Of a stretch of 64,000 nucleotides of DNA, positions 24,997-33,875 are shown piece by piece. The stretch is taken from NCBI GenBank assembly GCA_005503335.1, contig SCMQ01000015.1, positions 1-64,000 of the forward strand. The letters run 5' to 3'. Numbering within the stretch: position 1 is the stretch's first letter; the number at the start of each line of letters is the position of its first letter. The notes under the pieces were generated by a model that saw nothing but the letters and a program-made list of their open reading frames with translations, made no database searches and was not told where the DNA came from. The translations under genes and the position numbers were made by a program. The DNA is from Comamonadaceae bacterium 2FH. GTDB taxonomy: Bacteria > Pseudomonadota > Gammaproteobacteria > Burkholderiales > Burkholderiaceae_C.

Positions 24997-25899
24997 ATGA
25001 AGAAACATCTGATCGCTTTCGCCGTCGCGGCCCTGGCTGCTGGCTCGGCCCTGGCCCAGGCCAACGACACGCTGGCCAAGATCAAGTCCAGCGGCAGCAT
25101 CACGCTCGGCGTGCGCGAATCTTCGGGCGCCTTGTCCTATACGCTGGGCGGCGGCAGGTACGTGGGCTTTCATACCGAGATGGCCGAGCACATCGTCAGC
25201 GACATCCGCAAGTCGCTGGGCCTGTCGCAGCTGGAGGTGAAGTACCAGCCGGTGACCTCGCAGAACCGCATCCCGCTGGTGCAGAACGGCACCGTGGACC
25301 TGGAGTGCGGCTCCACCACCAACAACGCGACGCGCGCCAAGGACGTGGCTTTCGCCGTGACCACCTACCTCGAGGAGGTGCGCATCGCGGTCAAGGCCAA
25401 TGCCAACATCAACTCGATCCGTGACCTCAACGGCAAGACCGTGGCCACCACCACCGGCACCACCTCGGTGCAGACCCTGCGTCGCAACGAGCGCGCCGGC
25501 GGCATTGACTTCAAGGAGGTGATGGGCAAGGACCACGCCGACAGCTTCCTGCTGCTCGAGTCCGGCCGCGCCGACGCCTTCGTGATGGACGGCTCCATCC
25601 TGGCCGGCAACATCTCCAAGGCCAAGAACCCGGCCGACTTCAAGATCGTCGGCGAGGTGCTTTCGGTCGAGCCCATCGCCTGCATGATGCGCAAGGACGA
25701 CTCCGCGTTCAAGAAGGCGGTGGACGACAGCATCAAGCGCCAGATCAAGGACGGTTCGCTCGCCAAGCTCTACGACAAGTGGTTCATGCAACCCATCCCG
25801 CCGACCAACACCAAGGTCGGGCTGCCGCTGTCCGAGGGCACCAAGCAGGCCTGGGCCAACCCGAACGACAAGCCGATGGAAGAGTACAACAAGAAATGA
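24997..25899 (+). CDS. gltI: Periplasmic glutamate/aspartate-type binding protein
   Basis: A 300-residue solute-binding protein of the amino-acid ABC family. The signal peptide is MKKHLIAFAVAALAAGSALAQ. The mature protein has SGSITLGVRESSGALSY, the pattern GYxxEMAEHIV (here GFHTEMAEHIV), and the ligand-binding stretch TTGTTSVQTLRRNE, all typical of GltI. GAGGAA seven bases before the ATG at 24997 decides this start over one seven codons earlier. A terminator separates it from the permease genes. Specificity for glutamate/aspartate is by similarity only. Confidence 0.9.
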   Translation: MKKHLIAFAVAALAAGSALAQANDTLAKIKSSGSITLGVRESSGALSYTLGGGRYVGFHTEMAEHIVSDIRKSLGLSQLEVKYQPVTSQNRIPLVQNGTVDLECGSTTNNATRAKDVAFAVTTYLEEVRIAVKANANINSIRDLNGKTVATTTGTTSVQTLRRNERAGGIDFKEVMGKDHADSFLLLESGRADAFVMDGSILAGNISKAKNPADFKIVGEVLSVEPIACMMRKDDSAFKKAVDDSIKRQIKDGSLAKLYDKWFMQPIPPTNTKVGLPLSEGTKQAWANPNDKPMEEYNKK

Positions 25900-25917
25900 G
25901 CCATCCGTAGGCGTGGG

Positions 25918-25945
25918 CGCCCGCCCTGGGGCGGGCGTTTTTATT
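25918..25945 (+). terminator. Rho-independent terminator after the binding-protein gene
   Basis: CGCCCGCCC (25918-25926), TG, GGGCGGGCG (25929-25937) followed by TTTTTATT. It lies 18 bases after the gltI stop and inside the operon. Such partial terminators commonly make binding protein in excess over the membrane subunits. Confidence 0.9.
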
Positions 25946-25985
25946 GGACACAGTCCGCCAAGACAACAAGAGCAAAGGTTCCTCC

Positions 25986-26747
25986 ATGGCAAACTGGGAA
26001 TGGCAGGTGTTCTGCAAGGACACCATCGAGGGCGCGGTCGTCGAGCGCTGCTTCGGCAGCAACGGCGACATCACTTATCTGGACTGGCTGCTGTCGGCCT
26101 GGGGCTGGACCGTCTCGGTCTCGCTCAGCGGCCTGGTGCTGGCGCTGCTGGTCGGCTCGCTCATTGGCGTGATACGCACGCTGCCCGCCAGCCCCGGCTG
26201 GGTGCGCCTGGGCAACGCCTGGGTCGAGCTGTTCCGCAACGTCCCCCTGCTGGTGCAGATCTTCCTCTGGTACCACGTGGTGCCGGCGCTGGTGCCGCCC
26301 ATGAAGGAGGTGCCCCCCTTCCTGCTGGTCGTGTTCGCGCTGGGCTTCTTCACCTCGGCGCGCATCGCCGAGCAGGTGCGCGCCGGCGTGCAGGCCCTGC
26401 CCAAGGGCCAGCGCTACGCGGGCATGGCCGTGGGCTTCACCACGGCGCAGACCTACCGCCATGTGATCCTGCCCATGGCCTACCGCATCATCATCCCGCC
26501 GCTGACCAGTGAGTCCATGAACATCTTCAAGAACTCGTCGGTGGCGTTCGCGGTGTCGATCGCCGAGCTCACCCAGTTCGCGATGCAGACCGGCGAGGAG
26601 ACCTCGCGCCCGATCGAGATGTACCTGGCGGTGACGGGGCTCTACATCGTGTCGGCACTGGCGGTCAACCGCATCATGGCCTTCATAGAGAAGCGGGCCC
26701 GCGTGCCCGGTTTCGTCGCGGCGGGCGGCACCGGAGCGGGGCACTGA
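25986..26747 (+). CDS. gltJ: Amino-acid ABC transporter permease, GltJ type
   Basis: A 253-residue inner-membrane permease with several hydrophobic helices (WTVSVSLSGLVLALLVGSLI; FLLVVFALGFF). The conserved EAA-like cytoplasmic loop that contacts the ATPase reads GVQALPKGQRYAGMAVGF. ATG at 25986 begins MANWEWQVFCKD, the usual GltJ N-terminus, with AAAGG upstream. It is paired with a second permease across hairpin repeat copy 2. Confidence 0.92.
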   Translation: MANWEWQVFCKDTIEGAVVERCFGSNGDITYLDWLLSAWGWTVSVSLSGLVLALLVGSLIGVIRTLPASPGWVRLGNAWVELFRNVPLLVQIFLWYHVVPALVPPMKEVPPFLLVVFALGFFTSARIAEQVRAGVQALPKGQRYAGMAVGFTTAQTYRHVILPMAYRIIIPPLTSESMNIFKNSSVAFAVSIAELTQFAMQTGEETSRPIEMYLAVTGLYIVSALAVNRIMAFIEKRARVPGFVAAGGTGAGH

Positions 26748-26753
26748 ATGAAA

Positions 26754-26835
26754 CGCCCCCACGCTCATCACTCCGTGTATTCGCTGCCCCCCGAGGGGGC
26801 CCAGGCCTCCCTTGGGGCGGCCCGGCGGGAGGCCT
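26754..26835. repeat. GC-rich hairpin repeat, copy 2 (within the gltJ-gltK gap)
   Basis: Begins CGCCCCCACGCTCATCAC, then GCCCCC-CGA-GGGGGC, then the second hairpin with the same 15-base loop TTGGGGCGGCCCGGC but a different 9-bp stem, AGGCCTCCC/GGGAGGCCT. It ends three bases before the gltK ATG, so the stem overlaps the ribosome-binding region of gltK. Confidence 0.9.
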
Positions 26836-26838
26836 GAC

Positions 26839-27507
26839 ATGATCCAACTCGACTTTTCCTTCTACAACTGGGACGTCATCTCCAACTTCGTGCTCAAGGG
26901 CCTGGGTTTCAGCGTCTTCCTGACCTTCGTGGCCACGCTGGGCGGCATCTTCTTCGGCACGCTGCTGGCGCTGATGCGCCTGTCGGGTCGCAAGTGGCTG
27001 GATCTGCCGGCCGCGATCTACGTCAACGGCATGCGCAGCATCCCGCTGGTGATGGTGATCCTCTGGTTCTTCCTGCTCGTGCCCTTCGTGATCGGCCGCC
27101 CGATCGGCGCCGAGTATTCGGCCATCATCACCTTCGTCGCCTTCGAGGCCGCCTACTTCAGCGAGATCATGCGCGCCGGCATCCAGTCGATCCCGCGCGG
27201 CCAGGTCTTCGCGGGCCAGGCGGTGGGCATGAGCTACGGGCAGAACATGCGGCTGGTGATCCTGCCCCAGGCCTTCCGCAACATGCTGCCGGTGCTGCTG
27301 ACCCAGACCATCATCCTGTTCCAGGACACCTCGCTGGTCTACGCGATCGGCGCCTACGACCTGCTCAAGGGCTTCGAGACGGCCGGCAAGAATTTCGGCC
27401 GCCCCATCGAGTCCTACCTGCTGGCCGCCCTGCTGTATTTCGTGATCTGCTACGCCCTGTCCTGGCTGGTCAAGCAACTGCACAAGAAGATCGCCATCAT
27501 CCGTTGA
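26839..27507 (+). CDS. gltK: Amino-acid ABC transporter permease, GltK type
   Basis: A 222-residue permease with a hydrophobic N-terminus ([20 protein letters not shown]) and the coupling loop [23 protein letters not shown]. It starts [14 protein letters not shown] at 26839, three bases after hairpin repeat copy 2; GGGAGG in the 3' arm of that repeat (26827-26832) is the only Shine-Dalgarno-like sequence, so the mobile repeat seems to supply it. GltJ and GltK together would form the membrane channel. Confidence 0.92.
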   Translation: MIQLDFSFYNWDVISNFVLKGLGFSVFLTFVATLGGIFFGTLLALMRLSGRKWLDLPAAIYVNGMRSIPLVMVILWFFLLVPFVIGRPIGAEYSAIITFVAFEAAYFSEIMRAGIQSIPRGQVFAGQAVGMSYGQNMRLVILPQAFRNMLPVLLTQTIILFQDTSLVYAIGAYDLLKGFETAGKNFGRPIESYLLAALLYFVICYALSWLVKQLHKKIAIIR

Positions 27508-27523
27508 GTGCTGGAGAGAACAA

Positions 27524-28261
27524 ATGATCGAACTCAAGAACGTTTCCAAGTGGTATGGCCCGGTGCAGGTGCTGACCGATTGCTCCACCAGTATCCAGAA
27601 GGGCGAGGTGGTGGTGGTCTGCGGCCCCTCGGGCTCGGGCAAGTCCACGCTGATCAAGACCATCAACGCGCTCGAACCCTTCCAGAAAGGCGAGATCTAC
27701 GTCGACGGCGTGCCGGTGCACGACCCCAAGACCAACCTGCCCCGGCTGCGCAGCCGCGTCGGCATGGTGTTCCAGCATTTCGAACTGTTCCCGCACCTGT
27801 CGGTGACCGAGAACCTGACCATCGCCCAGGTCAAGGTGCTGGGCCGCAGCGTCGACGAGGCCAGGACACGGGGCCTCAAGATGCTGGACCGGGTCGGCCT
27901 GATGGCCCACAAGGACAAGTTCCCGGGCCAGCTCTCGGGCGGCCAACAGCAGCGCGTGGCGATCGCGCGCGCCCTGTCCATGGACCCCATCGTCATGCTG
28001 TTCGACGAGCCGACCTCGGCGCTGGACCCCGAGATGGTCGGCGAGGTGCTCGACGTGATGGTCGGTCTCGCCAAGGAAGGCATGACCATGATGGTGGTCA
28101 CGCACGAGATGGGCTTCGCGCGCAAGGTGGCCAGCCGCGTGATCTTCATGGACGTGGGCGGCCGCATCCTGGAGGACTGCAGCAAGGACGACTTCTTCGA
28201 CCATCCGGAGAACCGCCAGCCGCGCACCAAGGAATTCCTCAACAAGATACTGCAGCACTGA
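27524..28261 (+). CDS. gltL: Amino-acid ABC transporter ATPase, GltL type
   Basis: A 245-residue ATPase. Walker A is [10 protein letters not shown], the signature is [15 protein letters not shown], Walker B is [16 protein letters not shown], and the H-loop is VTHEMGFA. It is the last gene of the importer, 16 bases after gltK, with GGAGAG before the ATG. A strong hairpin follows the stop. Confidence 0.95.
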   Translation: MIELKNVSKWYGPVQVLTDCSTSIQKGEVVVVCGPSGSGKSTLIKTINALEPFQKGEIYVDGVPVHDPKTNLPRLRSRVGMVFQHFELFPHLSVTENLTIAQVKVLGRSVDEARTRGLKMLDRVGLMAHKDKFPGQLSGGQQQRVAIARALSMDPIVMLFDEPTSALDPEMVGEVLDVMVGLAKEGMTMMVVTHEMGFARKVASRVIFMDVGGRILEDCSKDDFFDHPENRQPRTKEFLNKILQH

Positions 28262-28263
28262 GG

Positions 28264-28293
28264 CCAGTCCGCCAGCGCGGGCTGGCGGACTGG
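28264..28293 (+). terminator. Strong hairpin after gltL (possible terminator)
   Basis: A perfect 13-bp stem, CCAGTCCGCCAGC/GCTGGCGGACTGG, with a GCGG loop begins two bases after the gltL stop. No T-run follows, so it may stabilise the mRNA 3' end or work with Rho rather than act as a classical intrinsic terminator. Confidence 0.65.
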
Positions 28294-28396
28294 CGAGAAA
28301 CCGGCGTGCGGTGGCGGATTGCGCGGTAGGCACTGGCGCGGCCGCGCGCTACGATAGCCGCCAGAGCCGCCTTGTCGGCGACCGTGGAGGATGGCC

Positions 28397-29503
28397 ATGA
28401 ACTCCGAAGCTCTGCCCGTCACGATCCTGGGTGCCGGCAAGATCGGCCTCGCCATCGCGCTGTTGCTGCAGCGCAGCGGCAGCTACCTGGTGCGCGTGGC
28501 CGACCGCGATCCGCAGCGCCTGGCCCTGCTGGCCGACCTGGGCTGCGAGGCGGTGCCGCTGGACCTCGCCAATGACGCGGCCCTGGGCGAGGCCCTGGCC
28601 GGGCGCTTCGCCGTGGTCAACGCCCTGCCGTACCACCGCTCGGTGGCGGTGGCGCGCCTCGCCGCGGGCCTGGGCGTGCATTACTTCGACCTGACCGAGG
28701 ACGTCAAAAGCACCCGCGCCATCCAGGCCCTGGCGCCGACGGCGGACACGGTGCTGATGCCGCAATGCGGCCTGGCGCCGGGTTTCATAGGCATCGTGGG
28801 GCACGACCTGGCCAGCCGCTTCGACACCTTGCAGGACCTGCACCTGCGCGTGGGGGCCTTGCCGCGCTTTCCGGTCAACGCGCTGCGCTACAACCTGACC
28901 TGGAGCACCGAGGGCCTGATCAACCAGTACTGCAACCCCTGCGAGGCCCTGGTCGATGGCCAGCATGTGGAACTGCAGCCGCTGGAAGGCCGCGAGACCT
29001 TCGCCCTGGACGGCGTCGAGTACGAGGCCTTCAACACCTCGGGTGGCCTCGGCACGCTGACGCGCACCCTGCACGGCCGGGCGCGCAACGTGGACTACAA
29101 GTCGGTGCGCTACCCCGGCCATGGCGCCATAATGAAGCTGCTGCTCAACGAGCTGCGCCTGCGCGAGCGCCCCGAGCTGCTCAAGCAGATCCTGGAGGAG
29201 GCCGTGCCCTCGACCGATCAGGACGTGATCGTGATCTTTGCGACCGCCTCGGGCCAGCGCGGCGGCCGCCTGCTGCAGGCCTCCTACTCGGCGCGCATTC
29301 TGGGCACCAGCATAGGCGGCCAGCTGCTGACCGCGATCCAGCGCACCACGGCGGCCAGCCTGTGCGCGGTGCTGGACCTGGTGCGCGAGGGCCGGCTGCC
29401 GGCGTCCGGCTTCATCGCCCAGGAGCAGGTGCCGCTGCCGGCCTTCCTCGGCAACCGCTTCGGCCTGGTCTTTGCCGAAGCTTCCCTGGAGCATCTCCAA
29501 TGA
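28397..29503 (+). CDS. Saccharopine dehydrogenase-like / lysine dehydrogenase family protein
   Basis: A 368-residue NAD(P)-dependent enzyme. The Rossmann motif is ILGAGKIGLAIALLL near the N-terminus; VVNALPYHRSVAVARLAAGLGVHYFDLTED and QCGLAPGF are typical of the saccharopine/lysine 6-dehydrogenase family. GGAGG six bases before the ATG at 28397 favours that start over one two codons earlier. Its stop overlaps the next gene (ATGA), an ALDH7 enzyme, so the pair probably oxidises lysine or piperideine carboxylate to aminoadipate via its semialdehyde. The substrate is inferred from context. Confidence 0.85.
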   Translation: MNSEALPVTILGAGKIGLAIALLLQRSGSYLVRVADRDPQRLALLADLGCEAVPLDLANDAALGEALAGRFAVVNALPYHRSVAVARLAAGLGVHYFDLTEDVKSTRAIQALAPTADTVLMPQCGLAPGFIGIVGHDLASRFDTLQDLHLRVGALPRFPVNALRYNLTWSTEGLINQYCNPCEALVDGQHVELQPLEGRETFALDGVEYEAFNTSGGLGTLTRTLHGRARNVDYKSVRYPGHGAIMKLLLNELRLRERPELLKQILEEAVPSTDQDVIVIFATASGQRGGRLLQASYSARILGTSIGGQLLTAIQRTTAASLCAVLDLVREGRLPASGFIAQEQVPLPAFLGNRFGLVFAEASLEHLQ

Positions 29504-31023
29504 CGAGCCTTCCCCATCCCCAAGTGAGCGCGCTGTTCCAGCGCCTGGGCGTCGCCTTGCCGGCCGCGGAAGGCGGCCCGCGCCAGCTCGGCAGCCGCTC
29601 GCCGATCGACGGGGCCGAGCTGGCGCAGCTGCCGCGCAGCACACCCCAGGCCATGGAGGACTCGGTGCAGCGGCTCAAGGCCGTGCAGGGCCGCTGGGCC
29701 GCCTTGCCCGCGCCGCAGCGCGGCGAGCTGCTGCGCCAGTACGGCCTGCTCCTGCGCCAGCACAAGCAGGCCCTGGGGGAACTGGTCACGCTGGAGACCG
29801 GCAAGATCGGGCAGGAGGGCCTGGGCGAGGTCCAGGAAATGATAGACATCTGCGACTACGCCCTGGGCCTGTCGCGCCAGCTGTTCGGCCTGGTCATCGC
29901 CTCCGAGCGCCCCGAGCACAAGATGCTCGAGACCTGGCACCCGTTCGGCATCTGCGGCGTGATCTCGGCCTTCAACTTCCCGGTGGCGGTCTGGGCCTGG
30001 AACGCGGCCCTGGCCCTGGTCTGCGGCAACGGCCTGGTCTGGAAGCCCTCGCCCAAGACGCCGCTGTGCGCGCTCGCCGTCCATGGCCTGCTGCGCCAGG
30101 CGCTCGAGGCGGGGGCGCCGGCCTTCGCCGAGATCAGCCAGCTCTGGCTGGGCCAGGGCGAGGAGGGGCAGGCGCTGGTCGATCACCCGGACATACGCCT
30201 GATCAGCGCCACCGGCTCCACGGCCATGGGTCGCGCCGTCGGCCAGGCCTGCGCGCTGCAGTTCAAGCGCGCCATCCTCGAGCTCGGCGGCAACAACGCC
30301 GCCGTGGTCTGCGCCAGCGCCGACCTGGACCTGGCGCTGCGCGCCATGGTGTTCGCGGCGGTCGGCACCGCCGGCCAGCGCTGCACCACGCTGCGCCGCG
30401 TCTTTGTCCACGAGTCGGTCTACGACGCGCTCGCCACCCGCCTCAAGCAGGCCTATGCGAGCGTGGCCATAGGCGATCCGCGCGAGGCCGGCACCCTGGT
30501 CGGTCCGCTGATCGACGCCCGCGCCGGCGAGGCCATGCAGGCGGCCCTCGCCGAATGCCGCATTTTCGGCAACACCGTGACCGGCGGCGAGCGCCTGCTG
30601 CAGCAGCGCTTCCCCGAGGCCTGCTACGTGCGGCCGGCGCTGGTGGAGACCGAGGCGCAGCACGCCACCATGCTGCGCGAGACCTTTGCGCCCATCCTCT
30701 ACCTGTGCCGCTTCAAGGAGCTCGACCAGGCGATCGCGCTGAACAACGCCGCCAGCCACGGCCTGTCCTCCTGCATCTTCACCGACTCGCTGCGCGAGGC
30801 CGAACGCTTCACCTCGGCGCTGGGCAGCGACTGCGGCATCGTCAACGTCAACATCGGCACCAGCGGCGCCGAGATCGGCGGCGCCTTCGGCGGCGAGAAG
30901 GAGACCGGCGGCGGCCGCGAATCGGGCTCGGACGCCTGGAAGTCCTACATGCGGCGCGCCACCAACACCATCAACTATGGCCGGACCCTGCCGCTGGCGC
31001 AGGGCATACGCTTCGACGTCTGA
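29500..31023 (+). CDS. ALDH7-family aldehyde dehydrogenase (alpha-aminoadipate semialdehyde type)
   Basis: A 507-residue NAD(P)-dependent aldehyde dehydrogenase. ISAFNFPVAVWAWNAALAL is the nucleotide region, LELGGNNA holds the catalytic Glu, GTAGQRCTTLRR the catalytic Cys, and GGAFGGEKETGGGRESGSD is characteristic of the antiquitin (ALDH7) group, which oxidises alpha-aminoadipate semialdehyde. It is translationally coupled to the saccharopine-dehydrogenase-like gene by ATGA. Together they suggest lysine catabolism. Confidence 0.92.
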   Translation: MTSLPHPQVSALFQRLGVALPAAEGGPRQLGSRSPIDGAELAQLPRSTPQAMEDSVQRLKAVQGRWAALPAPQRGELLRQYGLLLRQHKQALGELVTLETGKIGQEGLGEVQEMIDICDYALGLSRQLFGLVIASERPEHKMLETWHPFGICGVISAFNFPVAVWAWNAALALVCGNGLVWKPSPKTPLCALAVHGLLRQALEAGAPAFAEISQLWLGQGEEGQALVDHPDIRLISATGSTAMGRAVGQACALQFKRAILELGGNNAAVVCASADLDLALRAMVFAAVGTAGQRCTTLRRVFVHESVYDALATRLKQAYASVAIGDPREAGTLVGPLIDARAGEAMQAALAECRIFGNTVTGGERLLQQRFPEACYVRPALVETEAQHATMLRETFAPILYLCRFKELDQAIALNNAASHGLSSCIFTDSLREAERFTSALGSDCGIVNVNIGTSGAEIGGAFGGEKETGGGRESGSDAWKSYMRRATNTINYGRTLPLAQGIRFDV

Positions 31024-31059
31024 GCACGGGCCTGCCGGCAGGGTGAGAAAATCCAGCCC

Positions 31060-32091
31060 ATGAGCACAACCCTGACGATCACCCGCCCCGACGACTGGCA
31101 CCTGCATGTGCGCGATGGCGCGCCGCTGGCCACCGTGGTGCCGCACACGGCCGCGCAGTTCGGCCGCGCCATCATCATGCCCAACCTCAAGCCGCCGGTG
31201 ACGACGGCCGAGCAGGCCCTGGCCTACAAGCAGCGCATCCTGGCCGCCGTGCCGGCAGGCGTGAGCTTCGAGCCGCTGATGACGCTCTACCTCACCGACA
31301 AGCTGCCGCCCGAAGAGATCAAGCGCGCCAAGGCAGCCGGCGTGGTGGCCTGCAAGCTCTACCCGGCCGGCGCCACCACCAACAGCGACGCCGGCGTGAC
31401 CGACATCCGCAAGACCTACCGGACGCTGGAGGCCATGCAGCGCGAGGGCCTGCTGCTGCTGGTGCACGGCGAGGTGACCTCGCCCGAGATCGACCTGTTC
31501 GACCGCGAGGCCGTGTTCATCGACCAGCAGCTGATCCCGCTGCGCCGCGACTTCCCCGAGCTCAGGATCGTGTTCGAGCACATCACGACCCGGGAGGCCG
31601 CGCAGTACGTGCAGGACGCGGACCGCTTCACCGGCGCCACGGTCACCGCGCACCACCTGCTCTACAACCGCAACGCCATCTTCACCGGCGGCATCCGCCC
31701 GCACTACTACTGCCTGCCGGTGCTCAAGCGCGAGACGCACCGCCTGGCCCTGGTGCAGGCCGCCACCAGCGGCAATGCCCGCTTCTTCCTGGGCACCGAC
31801 AGCGCGCCGCATCCGGCCCACCTCAAGGAACACGCCACCGGCTGCGCCGGCTGCTACACGGCCCACGCAGCGATCGAGATGTACGCCGAGGCTTTCGAGG
31901 CCGCCGGCGCGCTGGACAAGCTGGAAGCCTTCGCAAGCTTTTACGGCGCCGACTTCTACGGTCTGCCGCGCAACCAGGGCACGATCACGCTGAGCAAGCA
32001 AAGCTGGACGCCGCCGGAGAGCTTTGCCTTCGGTGAGGCCGAGCTCAAGCCCTTGCGCGCGGGCGAAACCCTGCCGTGGCGCCTGGCCTGA
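31060..32091 (+). CDS. pyrC: Dihydroorotase PyrC
   Basis: A 343-residue class II dihydroorotase of pyrimidine synthesis. The metal site is visible as [10 protein letters not shown] (His-x-His), the carboxylated Lys region [15 protein letters not shown], His in LLVHGEV and FEHITTREA, and Asp in LGTDSAPHP. The ATG at 31060 gives [19 protein letters not shown]. The 3' end overlaps the DUF3025 gene by 16 bases. Confidence 0.97.
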   Translation: MSTTLTITRPDDWHLHVRDGAPLATVVPHTAAQFGRAIIMPNLKPPVTTAEQALAYKQRILAAVPAGVSFEPLMTLYLTDKLPPEEIKRAKAAGVVACKLYPAGATTNSDAGVTDIRKTYRTLEAMQREGLLLLVHGEVTSPEIDLFDREAVFIDQQLIPLRRDFPELRIVFEHITTREAAQYVQDADRFTGATVTAHHLLYNRNAIFTGGIRPHYYCLPVLKRETHRLALVQAATSGNARFFLGTDSAPHPAHLKEHATGCAGCYTAHAAIEMYAEAFEAAGALDKLEAFASFYGADFYGLPRNQGTITLSKQSWTPPESFAFGEAELKPLRAGETLPWRLA

Positions 32092-32834
32092 CCGACATCG
32101 ACTGGTCCGTTCCCTGGCTCGCGCCCTGGCGTGCGCTCGGAGAGCCGGTCGCGCGCGAGGTGCTGGCGGGCTGGCCCCAGCACGAGGCGCTGAACCGGGC
32201 CGTCCGTGCGCCGCTGCGCTTCGTGCCACAGTCGGCCCTGCCAGCGGGCGTGGCCTACGAGCGCCATATCTTCGAGCAGGGCCAGGTGCCCACGCGCGAG
32301 GGCCTGCACGATTTCTACAACGGCCTGTGCTGGATGCTGTTTCCGCAGGCCAAGCGCCGGCTCAACCAACTGCAGGCGGCCGAGATCGTGGCCGCCGGCG
32401 TGGGCGCCGTGCGCGGGCCGGTGCGCGACGCGATCACGGTGTTCGACGAGAACGCGGCCCTGCTGCAGGCGCCCGAGGCCCTGTGGCAGGCGCTGGCCGC
32501 GCGCGACTGGGGCCGCTTGTTCGGCGAGCTGCGGCCGCTGTGGGGCCAGGCCAGGCTGCTGCTGTTCGGCCACGCCCTGCTCGAGAAACTGGTCGCGCCC
32601 TACAAGTCGGTCACGGCCCATGTCTGGCGCGTGGAGGCCGCAGTCGACGCGATGGCCGAGCTCGACACCTGGCTGGCGGCCGACCTCACGCCGGCCAAGC
32701 TCGCGGCCAAGCCCTTTGCGCCGCTGCCCGTGCTGGGCGTGCCCGGCTGGTGGCCGGCCAACGAGGCGCCGGGCTTCTACGAGGACGACCAGGTGTTCCG
32801 GCCTGCGCGCGGCCGGCGCACTGTGGCCCAATAA
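32076..32834 (+). CDS. DUF3025 domain protein
   Basis: A 252-residue cytoplasmic protein. It carries the DUF3025 pattern [24 protein letters not shown] then [17 protein letters not shown], followed by [10 protein letters not shown] and FGHALLEKL. Function is unknown. A GTG at 32076 overlaps the end of pyrC by 16 bases; a later start is possible. The common pyrC-DUF3025 pairing suggests co-expression. Confidence 0.83.
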   Translation: MAPGLTDIDWSVPWLAPWRALGEPVAREVLAGWPQHEALNRAVRAPLRFVPQSALPAGVAYERHIFEQGQVPTREGLHDFYNGLCWMLFPQAKRRLNQLQAAEIVAAGVGAVRGPVRDAITVFDENAALLQAPEALWQALAARDWGRLFGELRPLWGQARLLLFGHALLEKLVAPYKSVTAHVWRVEAAVDAMAELDTWLAADLTPAKLAAKPFAPLPVLGVPGWWPANEAPGFYEDDQVFRPARGRRTVAQ

Positions 32835-32946
32835 CCGCAGGGACTGTCGGAATTCGGGGTGAGAATCTTGATTTGCGCATTGGCGACCCTAACATTCGCG
32901 CCATCGGCCTCCCGATCGCGGGGCCGCCTCTGAAGAAAGAGAAAAC

Positions 32947-33822
32947 ATGAAACGCATCGTCCTGTTCGTGCTGACCAACCTCGCCGTGGTGGTGGTGCTG
33001 GGCATCGTCGCCAGCCTGCTCGGCGTGAACCGCTTCCTCACGGCCAACGGCCTGAACCTGGGCGCGCTGCTCGGCTTTGCCCTGGTCATGGGCTTCGGTG
33101 GCGCCTTCATTTCCCTGCTGATCAGCAAGCCCGTCGCCAAGTGGAGCGCGGGGGTGCAGGTGATCGAGCAGCCGCGCAACGCCGACGAGGCCTGGATCGT
33201 CGACACCGTGCGCAAGTTCGCCGACCAGGCCGGCATAGGCATGCCCGAGGTCGGCATTTTCGAGGGCGACCCCAACGCCTTCGCCACCGGCGCCTTCAAG
33301 AACTCGGCCCTGGTCGCCGTCTCCACCGGCCTGCTGCGCGGCATGACGCGCGAGGAGGTCGAGGCCGTGATCGGCCACGAGGTGGCGCACATCGCCAACG
33401 GCGACATGGTGACCATGACCCTGATCCAGGGCGTGATGAACACCTTCGTGGTCTTCCTCTCGCGCGTGATCGGCTACGCGGTCGACAGCTTCCTGCGCAA
33501 GAACGACGAGCAGAGCTCGGGCCCCGGCATAGGCTACATGGTGACCACCATCGTGCTCGACATCGTGCTGGGCTTCCTGGCCGCCATCATCGTGGCCTGG
33601 TTCAGCCGCCAGCGCGAGTTCCGCGCCGACGCCGGCGCGGCCCGGTTGATGGGGCGTCGCCAGCCCATGATCAACGCCCTGGCCCGCCTGGGCGGCATGC
33701 ACGCGGCCGAGCTGCCCAAGAGCATGGCTGCCATGGGCATCGCCGGCGGCATCGGCCAGTTGTTTTCCACCCACCCGCCGATCGAGCAGCGCATCGCGGC
33801 GCTGCAGAACGCCCAGGGCTGA
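32947..33822 (+). CDS. htpX: Membrane zinc metalloprotease HtpX
   Basis: A 291-residue inner-membrane protease for quality control of membrane proteins. Two N-terminal helices ([40 protein letters not shown]) precede the catalytic [13 protein letters not shown] (HExxH). The third ligand Glu is in [23 protein letters not shown] lies before the ATG. Length and motifs are normal; it is heat- or envelope-stress controlled in relatives, but no such promoter is evident here. Confidence 0.96.
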   Translation: MKRIVLFVLTNLAVVVVLGIVASLLGVNRFLTANGLNLGALLGFALVMGFGGAFISLLISKPVAKWSAGVQVIEQPRNADEAWIVDTVRKFADQAGIGMPEVGIFEGDPNAFATGAFKNSALVAVSTGLLRGMTREEVEAVIGHEVAHIANGDMVTMTLIQGVMNTFVVFLSRVIGYAVDSFLRKNDEQSSGPGIGYMVTTIVLDIVLGFLAAIIVAWFSRQREFRADAGAARLMGRRQPMINALARLGGMHAAELPKSMAAMGIAGGIGQLFSTHPPIEQRIAALQNAQG

Positions 33823-33875
33823 TCTCCGGGCGCTGTCTCCCGAGCAAGGCCGGACGCTGTCCGGCCTTTGCGTTT

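Noticed and set aside
29284-32229. A 981-codon minus-strand open frame
   Set aside because: Antisense to two well-supported enzymes and pyrC; composition is the mirror of G/C-ending codons.
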